DNA from: Candidatus Latescibacterota bacterium
GTDB taxonomy: Bacteria; Latescibacterota; UBA2968; UBA8231
Length of the DNA stretch: 64,000 nucleotides
Direction of reading: 5' to 3'
Assembly: GCA_022819745.1 (NCBI GenBank)
Contig: JAJEGS010000054.1
Location: 1 to 64,000 of the forward strand
Every line of letters starts with the position of its first letter. The first letter of the stretch is position 1. This document shows positions 1 to 9,434 of this stretch, in pieces. Under the pieces are notes generated by a model, which did no database searches, was not told where the DNA came from, and worked only from the letters and a program-made list of their open reading frames with translations. The position numbers and the translations under genes were made by a program.

Positions 1-3000
1 CGTATCCGGGTCGGAAAGCGTCGCGGTGATGGATTGCCCGGCCTGCGGTGTAGTCGTCGATAGGGACACGCGACCGGAGGTGTCTGTCGGCCGGGGTGCC
101 GTGATCGGTGATGAGCGGGCACTCTGCGCCTTCTTACCCGACCCGTGCCCATCCGTATAGGAGGCATACACCTCGATACGATAGCCGCTCCTCGTCCGCG
201 CGATCGGGATCGTCTTGGTTAGACTGGCCGCTCCTGCGCTTGCTGAAGCTGTCTCGGTGGCTTCCGCCGTGCCCGATGTGCTGAAATACGTCCAACTCCA
301 CGACACCCCACTAATAGCCCCATCCGGGTCGGACAACGTTGCAGTGATCGACTCGCCGGCCTGCGGCGGATCCGGCGACAGGCTGATGTGGCCTGCTTCA
401 TCGACATTGGTAATCGACACCGTAGCCGGCGCCGTAGCCGACTCCTCCTCATCGGAGACGACCACCTCGACGACATAGCGGCTTTGGACCTCAAAGTTCG
501 GGGGGCTATTAAAGTGCAGGTCTCGCGTCGAACCGGTGCCCTCCAAGCGGAAGGCACTCGCATCGGTTCCCCTCAGCGACCACTTCAGGGTATCATCATC
601 GGGATCCTTGGCCGTGTAGGAGACAACCGAACCGCTGCCGTTTTCGGCAAACGACGGGTTCAGGTCGGGATTGATGAAGGCCGGGGGACGATTGGGCGGC
701 CCGATCACTGGCTCGGTGTAGGCACTGACCGCCTGTTTACCCTGACCGTGGCTATCCTCATAATACGCCCGCACCTGCAACCGACGACCTACGAGCCCAT
801 AGTTGGTCGGGCTGAGCGTCAAGGTCGTGCTCGGACCGTCGGTCCCCTCCTCCTCGGACACCTCTATCCCATCGCCAGCAGCTTCCTCGGCATCGATGGT
901 CCCGTCCCCACCCGAAAGAAACCACCAAAACTGCACCTGCCGCAGCCCCCCATCCTCATCCCAAAGCAACGCCCTAATGGAATGCCCTAACTCAGGCTGA
1001 AGCGTCGGGAGGAACACCATACCCGGATCATCGGCATTTTTCACCTCCACCTCCACGTCCTCCGTTGCCGTCTGCGCCCCCGCCGTCGCCACGACCGTGA
1101 CGTGGTAGGTATTGGAGCCCTCGGAGGCGGTGGGATGTTCATAGTTCGGTCCCGACGCAAAGGCCAATACCCCATCGCGGACGGTAAACGCATTCTTATC
1201 TGGCCCGGCTAAAGACCACGTTACCGTCGCCCCGTCTGCCGTCGTCTCGTAGGTCGCCACCACCCGCGGGGCGGTCTCTGGCAAGACCACCTCGGCCACG
1301 GTCTGCTTCGCTGGACCGGAAAGCACCAACCCGCCCACCACCACCGCTGTCGGCTCGCTCGCGGCTGTGTCAGCGGCGCGGCCTACCCCGTCGTTATAAC
1401 GAACAGTCGCCCGTACTTGTTGCCCCACATCCGCCGCCGTCAGCATATAGTCGGCATTGGTCGCATCAGCGATGGACGATCCTGTCCAGCCATCGCCCGA
1501 AACTGTCCCCCGTTCCCACTGCCAAGAAACACGACCACCCTCCCAAGCATCCGCCGACATGTTCGGATCGGTCGCCGTCGCCATCAGCACATCGCTCACC
1601 CGCAGATTATTAAGGTCCCTAGACGGTGCCTCAGACAACTTCAACGCGATCTGGCCGGGCCGATCAAGGGTGAACGACACCCCAGCCGACGGAGCACTCA
1701 CCTCATCAGGATCGGGGTCCGTCTGCTCGTTGACCGCCCGCACATGGAAGGTATAATCCACCTTGGTATCGGTAGCCGATAACGCGATCGTACCCTTGAC
1801 TGGGCTTGTGCCTGTAGGGGAAGGAGAAAAGTCATGCCAAGTAGTGTTCTCGTCGATACGCTCGTCGGTAGTATACTGGTATTGGTCGATGGCCGACGCG
1901 TTGGTAGGCTGGGGCCAGCTCAGCGACACCTCATTCCACTTCTCGCCTGTGCCCTGACGAAGCGACGTTTTATCGACTACCGGGGCCGAAGGAATAAAAC
2001 GGATTTTGACGCTGACCGACCCATCCTTGTTCTGCGTAATGCCCCGCATCGCGATGCCGGTGAACTTAGTCTGCTCATCGTCGGTGTACTTCGCCGTGCC
2101 CTTGTCATAGTAGCTGTCTGTCGAGGGGTTGGTATAAGGCGTGAATTCGCCAGTGATCCACACATCGGCCGCGTCGCCTATGTTGCCCCTACGAGACTTT
2201 AGGTAGTCTTTACCTGCTCGATCACTCTCACCCGTCCAGTAGTCCAAGTCGTCCCCGCCAGCTTCAGCATCATCTATGAAGTTGACGGGATCAGCCGTAG
2301 AAGTTGCTTGGTCCCTCCGAAGCCCATCGGCGCACTCTACGTCAACCCCCTTATGCTCTTCATTGATGTTGCGATCATTTCCCGTCACGGTATCGTCAAC
2401 GTGATAGATCAACAGCCCGCTCGTCGGCGCGTATTCATCGTAGTAGCTACCAACACTGCTCTCCGTCTCGTCATACGTATTCTGCCGGTTGGACAACAGG
2501 AAATACTCGGAGGTCTTACTGAGCACTGGAATCTTGTACACCTTGCCATTATCAGAGTTGATGTCGTGGATTGACAGATCTAGGTCTCCGGTCACAGTAT
2601 CCAGCCGGTCGTCCGTGGACGTGGAGCTATCCTTGATCCAGCCCAACTCTATCCGCGACCACTCCGATAGGGGAGCCGGTCCGTCCACAACACCCGCCTT
2701 CTTAGTCGCGTATCCATTATTCCCTTTACCCATCACGCCGTAGTAGCCAATGCCGGCGCTGTGGTTTTCATAATCGGTACTGCTTTCCCTAATGTTAGTG
2801 CGATCATAGAGTTCGGGCAGACCTATCACGTGCCCATACTCGTGTGCCATCAGCCCCACTAAATAGGGGAAACTGTCCCTATGATCCCCCGTGATGACCC
2901 TAGCATACAACCAAGTGTTGGCTTTGCTCGTATCACCATTGATATGATCATTGGTCGTGTAAAGGATACTAAAGACAGTCCCATTAGGACCGCACAACTG

Positions 3001-3600
3001 GCTAAACTCAACCGGATTAAACACCGCGACTACTAGTGTAAGACGTCCGTCTTTGTCGCTATCGTACTTGTCGAAATCAATGGATGTGTCAGCGGCTGCA
3101 ATCACCTCTCTAGCAAAATTTTTTAAAGCATTTACCCAGCCGCTCAAATTGTCTTTACAATCTGCCTTTGTAGCTTTGACTCCAGGTGCCTTACCGAAAT
3201 AGGGATCCCGACTCCTCTCTTTTGACTCAAGCCACATTTCCGCAACGGTGCGGTCTTTTTCAGGGATCGCCAACGACAACGCCCCATACGACATCTCGCT
3301 GAAAAAATGAGCCAAGCTGCCCTTATGGGTTGGATCTAAGAGGTTCGTGACGGATTCATTAAAGTTGCCGTCTCGATCTTTGAGTTTATTCAAGTTCACC
3401 GGATCACTAGTGGCCTTAAACTTTCCAAATAGAGGTAATACATAGATTGGATCGGTCGAGGAGCTACTGCGGTAGGAAGCGATTTCCTCCTGAGACGCGG
3501 CCGTCACTTCGTCCTCGGCAAGACCATACCCGCATACAAAGTCTTGGCTTTGAGCAGTGGCCGCATGCAGGCTGAGCAGCATAAAAAGGTAAAAAAGCAC
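1..3600 (-). CDS. Secreted M6-family (immune-inhibitor-A-like) metalloprotease with Fn3/cadherin-like repeats, partial
   Basis: The minus-strand frame is open without a stop for 1200 codons, from a GTG at 3600 to the window edge, so the C-terminus is missing. The GTG follows a strong AAGGAGG box and begins a signal peptide (MLFYLFMLLSLHAATAQS). The zinc-binding motif HEYGHVIGLPELYD at residues 253-266 matches the M6 family (HExxHxxG plus a distal acid), so it is probably an extracellular protease. An Fn3-like domain lies at about residues 540-635. Cadherin- and Ig-like modules follow from about 650 onward; those near 1068-1165 and from 1176 are close copies (PQAGxSITATLSDPD). Gene GC is lower in the catalytic part than in the repeats. 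Family and secretion are well supported; the substrate is unknown. Confidence 0.85.
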   Translation of the reverse strand, partial: MLFYLFMLLSLHAATAQSQDFVCGYGLAEDEVTAASQEEIASYRSSSSTDPIYVLPLFGKFKATSDPVNLNKLKDRDGNFNESVTNLLDPTHKGSLAHFFSEMSYGALSLAIPEKDRTVAEMWLESKERSRDPYFGKAPGVKATKADCKDNLSGWVNALKNFAREVIAAADTSIDFDKYDSDKDGRLTLVVAVFNPVEFSQLCGPNGTVFSILYTTNDHINGDTSKANTWLYARVITGDHRDSFPYLVGLMAHEYGHVIGLPELYDRTNIRESSTDYENHSAGIGYYGVMGKGNNGYATKKAGVVDGPAPLSEWSRIELGWIKDSSTSTDDRLDTVTGDLDLSIHDINSDNGKVYKIPVLSKTSEYFLLSNRQNTYDETESSVGSYYDEYAPTSGLLIYHVDDTVTGNDRNINEEHKGVDVECADGLRRDQATSTADPVNFIDDAEAGGDDLDYWTGESDRAGKDYLKSRRGNIGDAADVWITGEFTPYTNPSTDSYYDKGTAKYTDDEQTKFTGIAMRGITQNKDGSVSVKIRFIPSAPVVDKTSLRQGTGEKWNEVSLSWPQPTNASAIDQYQYTTDERIDENTTWHDFSPSPTGTSPVKGTIALSATDTKVDYTFHVRAVNEQTDPDPDEVSAPSAGVSFTLDRPGQIALKLSEAPSRDLNNLRVSDVLMATATDPNMSADAWEGGRVSWQWERGTVSGDGWTGSSIADATNADYMLTAADVGQQVRATVRYNDGVGRAADTAASEPTAVVVGGLVLSGPAKQTVAEVVLPETAPRVVATYETTADGATVTWSLAGPDKNAFTVRDGVLAFASGPNYEHPTASEGSNTYHVTVVATAGAQTATEDVEVEVKNADDPGMVFLPTLQPELGHSIRALLWDEDGGLRQVQFWWFLSGGDGTIDAEEAAGDGIEVSEEEGTDGPSTTLTLSPTNYGLVGRRLQVRAYYEDSHGQGKQAVSAYTEPVIGPPNRPPAFINPDLNPSFAENGSGSVVSYTAKDPDDDTLKWSLRGTDASAFRLEGTGSTRDLHFNSPPNFEVQSRYVVEVVVSDEEESATAPATVSITNVDEAGHISLSPDPPQAGESITATLSDPDGAISGVSWSWTYFSTSGTAEATETASASAGAASLTKTIPIARTRSGYRIEVYASYTDGHGSGKKAQSARSSPITAPRPTDTSGRVSLSTTTPQAGQSITATLSDPDT

Positions 3601-3680
3601 GGTATCCTCCTTAAGAAAAAGAACTACATTCTAGCAGTTAAAAGCATCCGGGAACGTCCTCAAAACCGGGTGAGGGATTA

Positions 3681-4661
3681 TTATGGCCGCTGCCCGTGAC
3701 GCGCTTTAAGTTGCCCCCAAGAGGTGGACTGAATACTTGTCCACTCAACAGCGGTATATGAGAATTCGAGCTTTTTGCCACCAATAACCGCCGAAATTGG
3801 GAAAATGGCATTTTCAAAGCTCTTCAAGATCAGAGCCAAATCTCCATGACCCTCTTTCCATCGGTGGTAATAGACAGGTCCATAGCCTGCAACAAACGCA
3901 ACCGAACCAAGATCAAGATATGGGGGCGTTTTAAGCTCCCCCCTAAACTCCACCAGAAAACTAGCCGCTAATGCCTGACTCAAGCTAGGAGGAGGCTCCA
4001 TACCATAATGGTATAGGGCCATAGCGTCCCCCAGATTCTCGGCAGGGGTAAAGAAAGACTGGATGAATTGTTTGACTGGAAGGTTTTCATTTTGCAGCAC
4101 GGGATATTCTGGAGAGCAACAATCAGGCTCTCTAAAGGCATATAAAGGGATGTCTTGCCCCTGCCAGAGAAACAATAAAGTACCCTCGTCTGAGAAGCGT
4201 ACCTTTTGGCCAGCCAGAAAAAGATTGGGCACGGGCGGCCAGTCGTACTCTATGTCGCTAAAGACAAAGTACTCTTGGCCCTCAATCATCTCGGTATGGG
4301 TAATCTCAATGGTGAACTCTCCACCAGCGGAGGCACCTTCCGGCTCATCTGGGAAGCCATCCTGCATATCGAAGTAATAAGGATATCCGGGTATTTCAAA
4401 CATCGCTCGCACGACCGCCCGCTTGAGGCTACCCGGCTCGGCCCAGTAGAGGTCTTCGTCCCAAGGGTATAAGAAGAAGAAGTAATAGATATCGTTCCAA
4501 TAACTATGCTCATAGGTCCACTGATTACCAACTTCCAATGGGAGAAACTCCATGGGGTTAGTTTCAATGTTTGTGGGATGGACTTCTGCGTCCGCGGGGA
4601 GGACTAACAGAGCGAGCATCTCCATCAGAGCGCACAGGGCGATCAACATACGTAGGTTCAT
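3681..4661 (-). CDS. Secreted protein of unknown function
   Basis: This 326-residue protein starts with a clear signal peptide (MNLRMLIALCALMEMLALLVLPADA). The mature part is rich in aromatic and acidic residues and opens with FLPLEVGNQWTYE, a phrase typical of secreted or lipoprotein-like proteins of environmental bacteria. I recognise no catalytic motif. It lies 80 bp upstream of the M6 protease gene on the same strand, so the two may be co-expressed, although the protease has its own strong ribosome-binding site. Codon use is less GC-rich than in the pst genes beyond it. Function unknown. Confidence 0.7.
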   Translation of the reverse strand: MNLRMLIALCALMEMLALLVLPADAEVHPTNIETNPMEFLPLEVGNQWTYEHSYWNDIYYFFFLYPWDEDLYWAEPGSLKRAVVRAMFEIPGYPYYFDMQDGFPDEPEGASAGGEFTIEITHTEMIEGQEYFVFSDIEYDWPPVPNLFLAGQKVRFSDEGTLLFLWQGQDIPLYAFREPDCCSPEYPVLQNENLPVKQFIQSFFTPAENLGDAMALYHYGMEPPPSLSQALAASFLVEFRGELKTPPYLDLGSVAFVAGYGPVYYHRWKEGHGDLALILKSFENAIFPISAVIGGKKLEFSYTAVEWTSIQSTSWGQLKARHGQRP

Positions 4662-4729
4662 CTTGGGCCTCCTTGGATTCGGTTAGCTAGCGGCGCACAT
4701 CCTCATCGTAACGCCGCCATCCGGGACGG

Positions 4730-4871
4730 TCAACAGTGTCGTCGCCGACGGTCCCATCCGAGGCTCCGGCGGTGTTAAGGCCACCGTATCCGTGTTATCG
4801 CCAGCCCCGTCCATGTAGGAAACCGTCGCCCGTACTTATTGACCCACATCCGCCACCGTCAGCAATTCGTC
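4730..4871 (-). pseudogene. Decayed fragment of the M6 protease repeat region
   Basis: Read on the minus strand from 4871 this translates as LLTVADVGQ, a stop (TAA at 4838-4836), then VRATVSYMDGAGD. It aligns closely with LTAADVGQQVRATVRYNDGVG encoded at about 1387-1449 in the large protease gene. The second Gln codon (CAA) has become TAA. Similarity fades toward 4730. It begins just beyond the pstC stop, so it may mark a recombination breakpoint. It is a non-functional remnant. Confidence 0.75.
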
Positions 4872-4878
4872 TATCATC

Positions 4879-7158
4879 TCACAGTCGATTGTACTTATCC
4901 CGCAAGCGCTGGCGCACGATCTCGGCCAACGAGTTGATAAAGAAGGTGACCATAAAAAGCAGCAAGCCACTGAGGAAGAGCACTCGGTAGAGCGTACCTT
5001 GGTGCGGTGCTTCGGGTAACTCCACGGCGATATTGGCCGAAATGGTGCGCATGCCGTTGAAGATATTCCAATCCATGATCGGGGTATTGCCCGTGGCCAT
5101 CAGCACGATCATGGTTTCCCCGATGGCGCGGCCGAGGCCGATCATGGACGCCGAGAAAATGCCCGGCAGGGCCATCGGCAACACCACCTTGATCGCCGTC
5201 TGCCACGGCGTGGCTCCCAAGGCCAGCGAGCCGGCGCGCAAGTGGCTAGGTACGCTAGAAAGTGCGTCCTCGCAGATGGTGAAGACCAGCGGAACGACCG
5301 CAAAGCCCATGGCAAACCCCACCACCAAGCAATTGCGCTGGTCGTAGCCAACCCCCGCGTCTTGCCGCAGCCAGCGCAGGAAGTGCCCGTCAAAAGCCAA
5401 GTCTTCAAAGACCGGCCCCAGCGCGTACGCCAACCAAGCGACCAGCAGGGTCACTGCACCGAGCAAGTAAATCTCCCCCACCCGCGCCACTTGGCGCACC
5501 CAAGCCTCTGGAGCGTATTGCCAGCCCCAAGCCGCAGCTATGACCACGGTTGGCACCGCCGGCAGCAGCAGCAAGGTCCCCAACAAGTGCGATTCGAGCA
5601 GTGGGGCCAGCCACAAGCCAGCTAAGAAGCCCAAGATGACGCTCGGCAACGAGGCCATGACCTCCACGGACGGCTTGACCAAGCCCTGCACGCGCGGCGA
5701 GGCAAATTCGGCCGTGTAAATCGCCGCTAAAACGGCCAACGGCAACGCAAAGAGCAGGGCGTAGAACGTGCCCTTGGCCGTGCCCAAAATCAGCGGCACC
5801 AAACTGAGCTTCGGCTCAAACTCGTCCGTGCCGCCGGTCGATTGCCACACGTATTCGCGGCTCCCGTAGCCCTCGTACCAGATGGAGCCGAATAGTACGG
5901 CAGTGCTGATTTCGGGATGGGGATGGTCGAGGGCAAAGCGCCGCAACCTCCCGTCTTGGCCCAAGGCCAAAAAGCCGTCGGCCTTGGGCGCAAAGACCAA
6001 CGCGGTCACCGGGGAGTCGTCCCGCAGTCGGAAGGCCGTCTGCTCGGAGGTTAGGTGGTGCAGGGCTATGGTCCCCTCAGCGTCGGCCGTGAGGAACTGC
6101 TTGTCGCGCACAGAGGCGGCAATGTGGGTAACGGCTGCCGCATGGGGAACAAAGGCGTGAATTTTGCGATACGAGCGCTGCCCATTTTCCTCGACCTTAA
6201 ACCAAGTGCTGACGTGGCCAGCCGCGTCGCCGACGACCAGCGAAACCTCGCCCAGCGCATACCCCAGCGCTGAGACCGCGACCTCTGAGACGGCAATGTG
6301 CCCGACAAACGCCGGCGCTTGCTCCACCCCGCCCAGCCGCCACTCGTACACTTGCCCCTGATCCGTTCCCACGAGCAACTGGCGAATGCGACCGTCGAGT
6401 AGTACCTGCGTGGCCTTGCCGACTTCGGCGAACTCAGACTTCGGCGAGGCTTCGACGGTGAGCTCAGCCGAACCGCTCAGTCGAGTCGTCGAGTCGTCGA
6501 AATCGGCTGTTAGCTCGTACTGCCTTGCTTGGCGCTCGCCCGGCCCCAACAGGCCCTGCTGCTGCTCGGCCATCATCACCACCAAACGGCCGCTCGCCGT
6601 AATCGCCGCTGCGACCGAGCGGCCGTCGTCCCCTTCCCGAAAGGCCACTTGCACCAGCGGCTCGCCCGTCGGATCGACTGCGATGAGGTGCTCAACCGCA
6701 AACTGCGGCACCACCTGCCGCTGGCCGCTGCTGTAATCGAGTTGGAAACGAATCCGCGCCGCTAGCAAATGACCGTCATCCGTGCCCAACGCCAAAACGT
6801 CGTTTGGCATCCGCTGGGCGGCCGTTACTTCGCGGCCCGTCAACTTGGCTGGCCGTTCGCGGCGGATCACTTGGCCATCGTCCAACCGCAACAAATCCAC
6901 CCCTTGGGGGCCGACGGCATAAGCGGTCTGGTAGTAGGGATCGAGCCCAATGGCGAACGGGCCGGCCACTTGGTGTGTTTTTTCTGCTGTTACCTCTGGG
7001 GAGCGAAATAAGGGCCACGCCTCGGAGAGGACGAAGACGAATATCCCCAAGACAGCGGCGATAATGCCAATGCCGCCAAAGGAGATAAAGCGCCTAGCCA
7101 GCCAGTCGAAGGTTTTCGCTCGCGGCGTAATCCCGCGCTTATATGGCTTTTCGCTCAC
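4879..7158 (-). CDS. pstC: Phosphate ABC transporter permease PstC, long form
   Basis: Inner-membrane permease subunit of the high-affinity phosphate ABC transporter. At 759 residues it is far longer than the usual ~300-residue PstC. A cytoplasmic start and one membrane segment (about residues 28-50) precede a ~400-residue extracytoplasmic domain with beta-propeller-like repeats. The canonical membrane permease core follows from about residue 460 (LGTAKGTFYALLFALPLAVL), with the permease loop near LGATPWQTAIKVVLPMALPG. Long PstC proteins with a big periplasmic insert are known in Pseudomonas-type systems. The gene starts 12 bp after the pstS stop, so the two are co-transcribed. The expected downstream pstA and pstB are absent; decayed DNA follows directly. 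Confidence 0.9.
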   Translation of the reverse strand: MSEKPYKRGITPRAKTFDWLARRFISFGGIGIIAAVLGIFVFVLSEAWPLFRSPEVTAEKTHQVAGPFAIGLDPYYQTAYAVGPQGVDLLRLDDGQVIRRERPAKLTGREVTAAQRMPNDVLALGTDDGHLLAARIRFQLDYSSGQRQVVPQFAVEHLIAVDPTGEPLVQVAFREGDDGRSVAAAITASGRLVVMMAEQQQGLLGPGERQARQYELTADFDDSTTRLSGSAELTVEASPKSEFAEVGKATQVLLDGRIRQLLVGTDQGQVYEWRLGGVEQAPAFVGHIAVSEVAVSALGYALGEVSLVVGDAAGHVSTWFKVEENGQRSYRKIHAFVPHAAAVTHIAASVRDKQFLTADAEGTIALHHLTSEQTAFRLRDDSPVTALVFAPKADGFLALGQDGRLRRFALDHPHPEISTAVLFGSIWYEGYGSREYVWQSTGGTDEFEPKLSLVPLILGTAKGTFYALLFALPLAVLAAIYTAEFASPRVQGLVKPSVEVMASLPSVILGFLAGLWLAPLLESHLLGTLLLLPAVPTVVIAAAWGWQYAPEAWVRQVARVGEIYLLGAVTLLVAWLAYALGPVFEDLAFDGHFLRWLRQDAGVGYDQRNCLVVGFAMGFAVVPLVFTICEDALSSVPSHLRAGSLALGATPWQTAIKVVLPMALPGIFSASMIGLGRAIGETMIVLMATGNTPIMDWNIFNGMRTISANIAVELPEAPHQGTLYRVLFLSGLLLFMVTFFINSLAEIVRQRLRDKYNRL

Positions 7159-7170
7159 GCACTCGCGTCC

Positions 7171-8142
7171 TTAGATATCCAACTTGGCCAATTCGGCTTG
7201 TGCTACTTCAAACGGCACGGGCATATAGCCGTCTTTGACGACGATTTCTTGACCTTCTTTGGAGAAAATAAACTTGCAGAATTCTTTCACTAGCGGATCC
7301 ATGGCTTGGCCGGGAGCCTTGTTCATATAAATGTATAGGAAGCGCCCGAGGGGATAGGAACCGTTCAATACGTTTTCCATAGACCCTTGCTTAAACGCCT
7401 GTCCCTCGGCTTTGGCCAAGGGCACAACGCGCACCCCCGAGGTCTGATAGCCAATGCCGCTGTATCCTATGGCGAAGCGGTCCTCGGTGATGCCCTGGAC
7501 TACAGACGCCGAGCCGGGCTGTTCTTTCACCTCGTCCTTGTAGTCGCCTTTGAACAAGGCTTGCTTCTTAAAAAAGCCATAGGTACCCGAGGCCGAGTTG
7601 CGGCCATAGAGACTGATCCGGGCCTTGGCCCAATCCCCTTCTAGCCCCAACTGACCCCAAGTGGCGATGTCATTGGGAAACTCGCTGCGGCGGGTTTTGG
7701 AAAAAATCGCATCGACTTGCGGCAAGCTCAGCCCCTCGACGGGGTTGTCCTTGTTGACAAAGACCGCCAGCGCGTCTAGCGCCGCCCGCAAGGGCGTTGG
7801 CTTATAGCCGAAAGCCTGCTCGAATTTGTCCTCCTCGCTCGACTTCATCGGCCGCGACATCGGTCCGAACTGAGCCGTGCCCTCAATGAGTGCCGGTGGC
7901 GCAGTACTCGACCCCTTGCCCTCGATTTGGATCTTGACGTTGGGATAGTACTTGCGGAAGGCCTCCAGCCACAGGGCCATCATGTTGTTCATCGTGTCCG
8001 AGCCAATGCTGCTGGCATTGCCAGACAGGCCGCGCACCTTCTCGTAGGGCGCGATTCGCTCATCAACGGCTATGGTCTGCGCTTGGACGCCAGCGGCAAG
8101 CACCCAACCCATCAGCACCACTCCGATCCATATTTTCTTCAT
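7171..8142 (-). CDS. pstS: Phosphate ABC transporter substrate-binding protein PstS
   Basis: Periplasmic phosphate-binding protein that delivers phosphate to PstC/PstA. The signal peptide MKKIWIGVVLMGWVLAAGVQAQ is followed by PstS-family motifs: IGSDTMNNMM near the N-terminus, GKGSSTAPPAL, GRNSASGTYGFF and IGYSGIGYQ, which form the phosphate pocket. I chose the ATG at 8142 rather than one five codons earlier (8157) because GGAG sits about 9 bases before it and the signal peptide then starts normally. Mature length (~300) fits the family. It lies between an outer-membrane porin gene and pstC, all on the minus strand. Confidence 0.92.
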   Translation of the reverse strand: MKKIWIGVVLMGWVLAAGVQAQTIAVDERIAPYEKVRGLSGNASSIGSDTMNNMMALWLEAFRKYYPNVKIQIEGKGSSTAPPALIEGTAQFGPMSRPMKSSEEDKFEQAFGYKPTPLRAALDALAVFVNKDNPVEGLSLPQVDAIFSKTRRSEFPNDIATWGQLGLEGDWAKARISLYGRNSASGTYGFFKKQALFKGDYKDEVKEQPGSASVVQGITEDRFAIGYSGIGYQTSGVRVVPLAKAEGQAFKQGSMENVLNGSYPLGRFLYIYMNKAPGQAMDPLVKEFCKFIFSKEGQEIVVKDGYMPVPFEVAQAELAKLDI

Positions 8143-8225
8143 TTTTGAATTCTCCATTTTATAAAGATTGAAAGATTTGTGTTACATCCGCGTGTCTCAC
8201 AGATGAAGCCTGCGTTACAGCAGTG

Positions 8226-9194
8226 CTAAAATTTGTAGAAAAAGGTCAGCCGCCCTTGGACATTGGCATCCTCGTCAGCGGGCGACTCCACGATCGCATT
8301 GGGCATCAGGTGGACGGCTTTAGCTGGAGAGTAGTCGAGGCCGGCGATGAAGAGCCAATCCCTGTCGTCCTCGGCGTCTGAGCCGACCGCATCGACCCGG
8401 CCAAAACCCTTGAGCGCGGCACTCAGCGGCAGCGAGCCAAAGGCCGAGATCCCGTCAATGACTTGGTCCTCGCCATTATCGCCGGCCTGCTCGTTGGTGC
8501 GCGAGAAAACCTCCAACCCCGCCTTGCCCTTTGCTCCCTGCCAGCCGACAAAGCCCTTGAAGGTCCGCTCGTTGCGACCGGCTGGCCGCGCATTAAAGTC
8601 CGCATAGCCTTCCAATACCAATCGGTCCACCGCCTTAAAACTCAACGAACCATAGAATTTTTTACCGTGATCGTCCTCTGGCTTCTGTCCGGGACCATTG
8701 CCGACCATCAGGTGGTAGCTCAGTTGGCCGGCCGCGCCCTTGAGGGCCGCGCCCAAGTCGGCCGAAGAGCCGATTTTATTCCAGTCGAGCACGGTCTTGG
8801 CTATCGAGCGGTAGCCCCAGACCTTTTCGGCAACCGCCCAAGTCGGCGTCCCCGAAAGTCCTAAGTATATATCCGCATCGCCTATCCCTTCCTTCCACTG
8901 CAAGTAGCCGTGTTTGAGGAAGGGTTCCATCTTCGCATCTTGGTCAAACCCCGCGTCCTTAGCCTCAAGGCGAAAGCGAACCGCAAAGTCGGTGGCGATG
9001 TCCTTTTGATAGGTGAAGTACACGCGACGAAACCGGAACGCATTGCGCTTGTGGGGCTGCTTGGCGTCGGCTTCATCCGCGGCCAATACATAGTAGTAGT
9101 CGCCAAACATATACCCTTTGAGCTTGCCCTCGGCCGCTTGCGCAGCAAAAACCCAACCCAAGATCAATACGCCAAGCGTCACCATTTTTTTCAT
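8226..9194 (-). CDS. Outer-membrane porin-like protein, probably phosphate-related
   Basis: This 322-residue protein has a signal peptide (MKKMVTLGVLILGWVFAAQA) and ends in YKF. A terminal aromatic residue after alternating hydrophobic strands is the usual C-terminal signature of outer-membrane beta-barrels. The mature N-terminus (KLKGYMFGDYYYV, then RFRRVYFTYQKDIA) resembles porins of the OprO/OprP class. It is the first gene of the porin-pstS-pstC run, so passage of phosphate or polyphosphate across the outer membrane is the likely role. Phosphate specificity is inferred from context only. Confidence 0.72.
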   Translation of the reverse strand: MKKMVTLGVLILGWVFAAQAAEGKLKGYMFGDYYYVLAADEADAKQPHKRNAFRFRRVYFTYQKDIATDFAVRFRLEAKDAGFDQDAKMEPFLKHGYLQWKEGIGDADIYLGLSGTPTWAVAEKVWGYRSIAKTVLDWNKIGSSADLGAALKGAAGQLSYHLMVGNGPGQKPEDDHGKKFYGSLSFKAVDRLVLEGYADFNARPAGRNERTFKGFVGWQGAKGKAGLEVFSRTNEQAGDNGEDQVIDGISAFGSLPLSAALKGFGRVDAVGSDAEDDRDWLFIAGLDYSPAKAVHLMPNAIVESPADEDANVQGRLTFFYKF

Positions 9195-9256
9195 TTGTGT
9201 TACGATCCTCCCTCTTTTGGCGTTTTTCTCGTCCTATGTTACAAAATGGCCTCGCT

Positions 9257-9296
9257 ATGCGACGCTTTTGTCACAGTATTGTTACAAAATGGTGAC
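9257..9296 (+). promoter_or_regulatory. Pho-box-like array of 7-mers at 11-bp spacing
   Basis: Between the divergent porin and TonB-receptor genes lie ATGCGAC (9257), TTGTCAC (9268), TTGTTAC (9279) and TGGTGAC (9290), each starting 11 bp after the last. The central pair, TTGTCAC-N4-TTGTTAC, matches the PhoB box layout (two 7-mers resembling CTGTCAT with a 4-bp spacer). A 13-bp direct repeat (TGTTACAAAATGG) also occurs at 9237 and 9280. It may serve one or both divergent promoters. Binding is inferred. Confidence 0.65.
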
Positions 9297-9342
9297 GTTT
9301 TCCTCCTGCATCCTACGAGAGAGACACTGCCTCCAAGACCCC

Positions 9343-9371
9343 TTGTAACCGGATTGTAATTTCAGAGTAAC
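9343..9371 (+). promoter_or_regulatory. Second Pho-box-like array upstream of the TonB receptor
   Basis: TTGTAAC (9343), TTGTAAT (9354) and GAGTAAC (9365) repeat at exactly 11 bp on the coding strand of the TonB receptor, ending 63 bp before its ATG. The geometry matches the direct repeats recognised by PhoB/PhoP-type regulators. Being so close to the start, this array is the better candidate for activating the TonB receptor gene. Confidence 0.62.
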
Positions 9372-9434
9372 CGCTTCTCAACACAGCCTCTCTATCATTT
9401 CTGCTTAAATCTTTTCAAGGGAGGTTTTTCAGCC

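Noticed and set aside
8158..8225. Pho-box repeats between the porin and pstS genes
   Set aside because: GTTAC-like words occur but not at the 11-bp spacing found in the other arrays.
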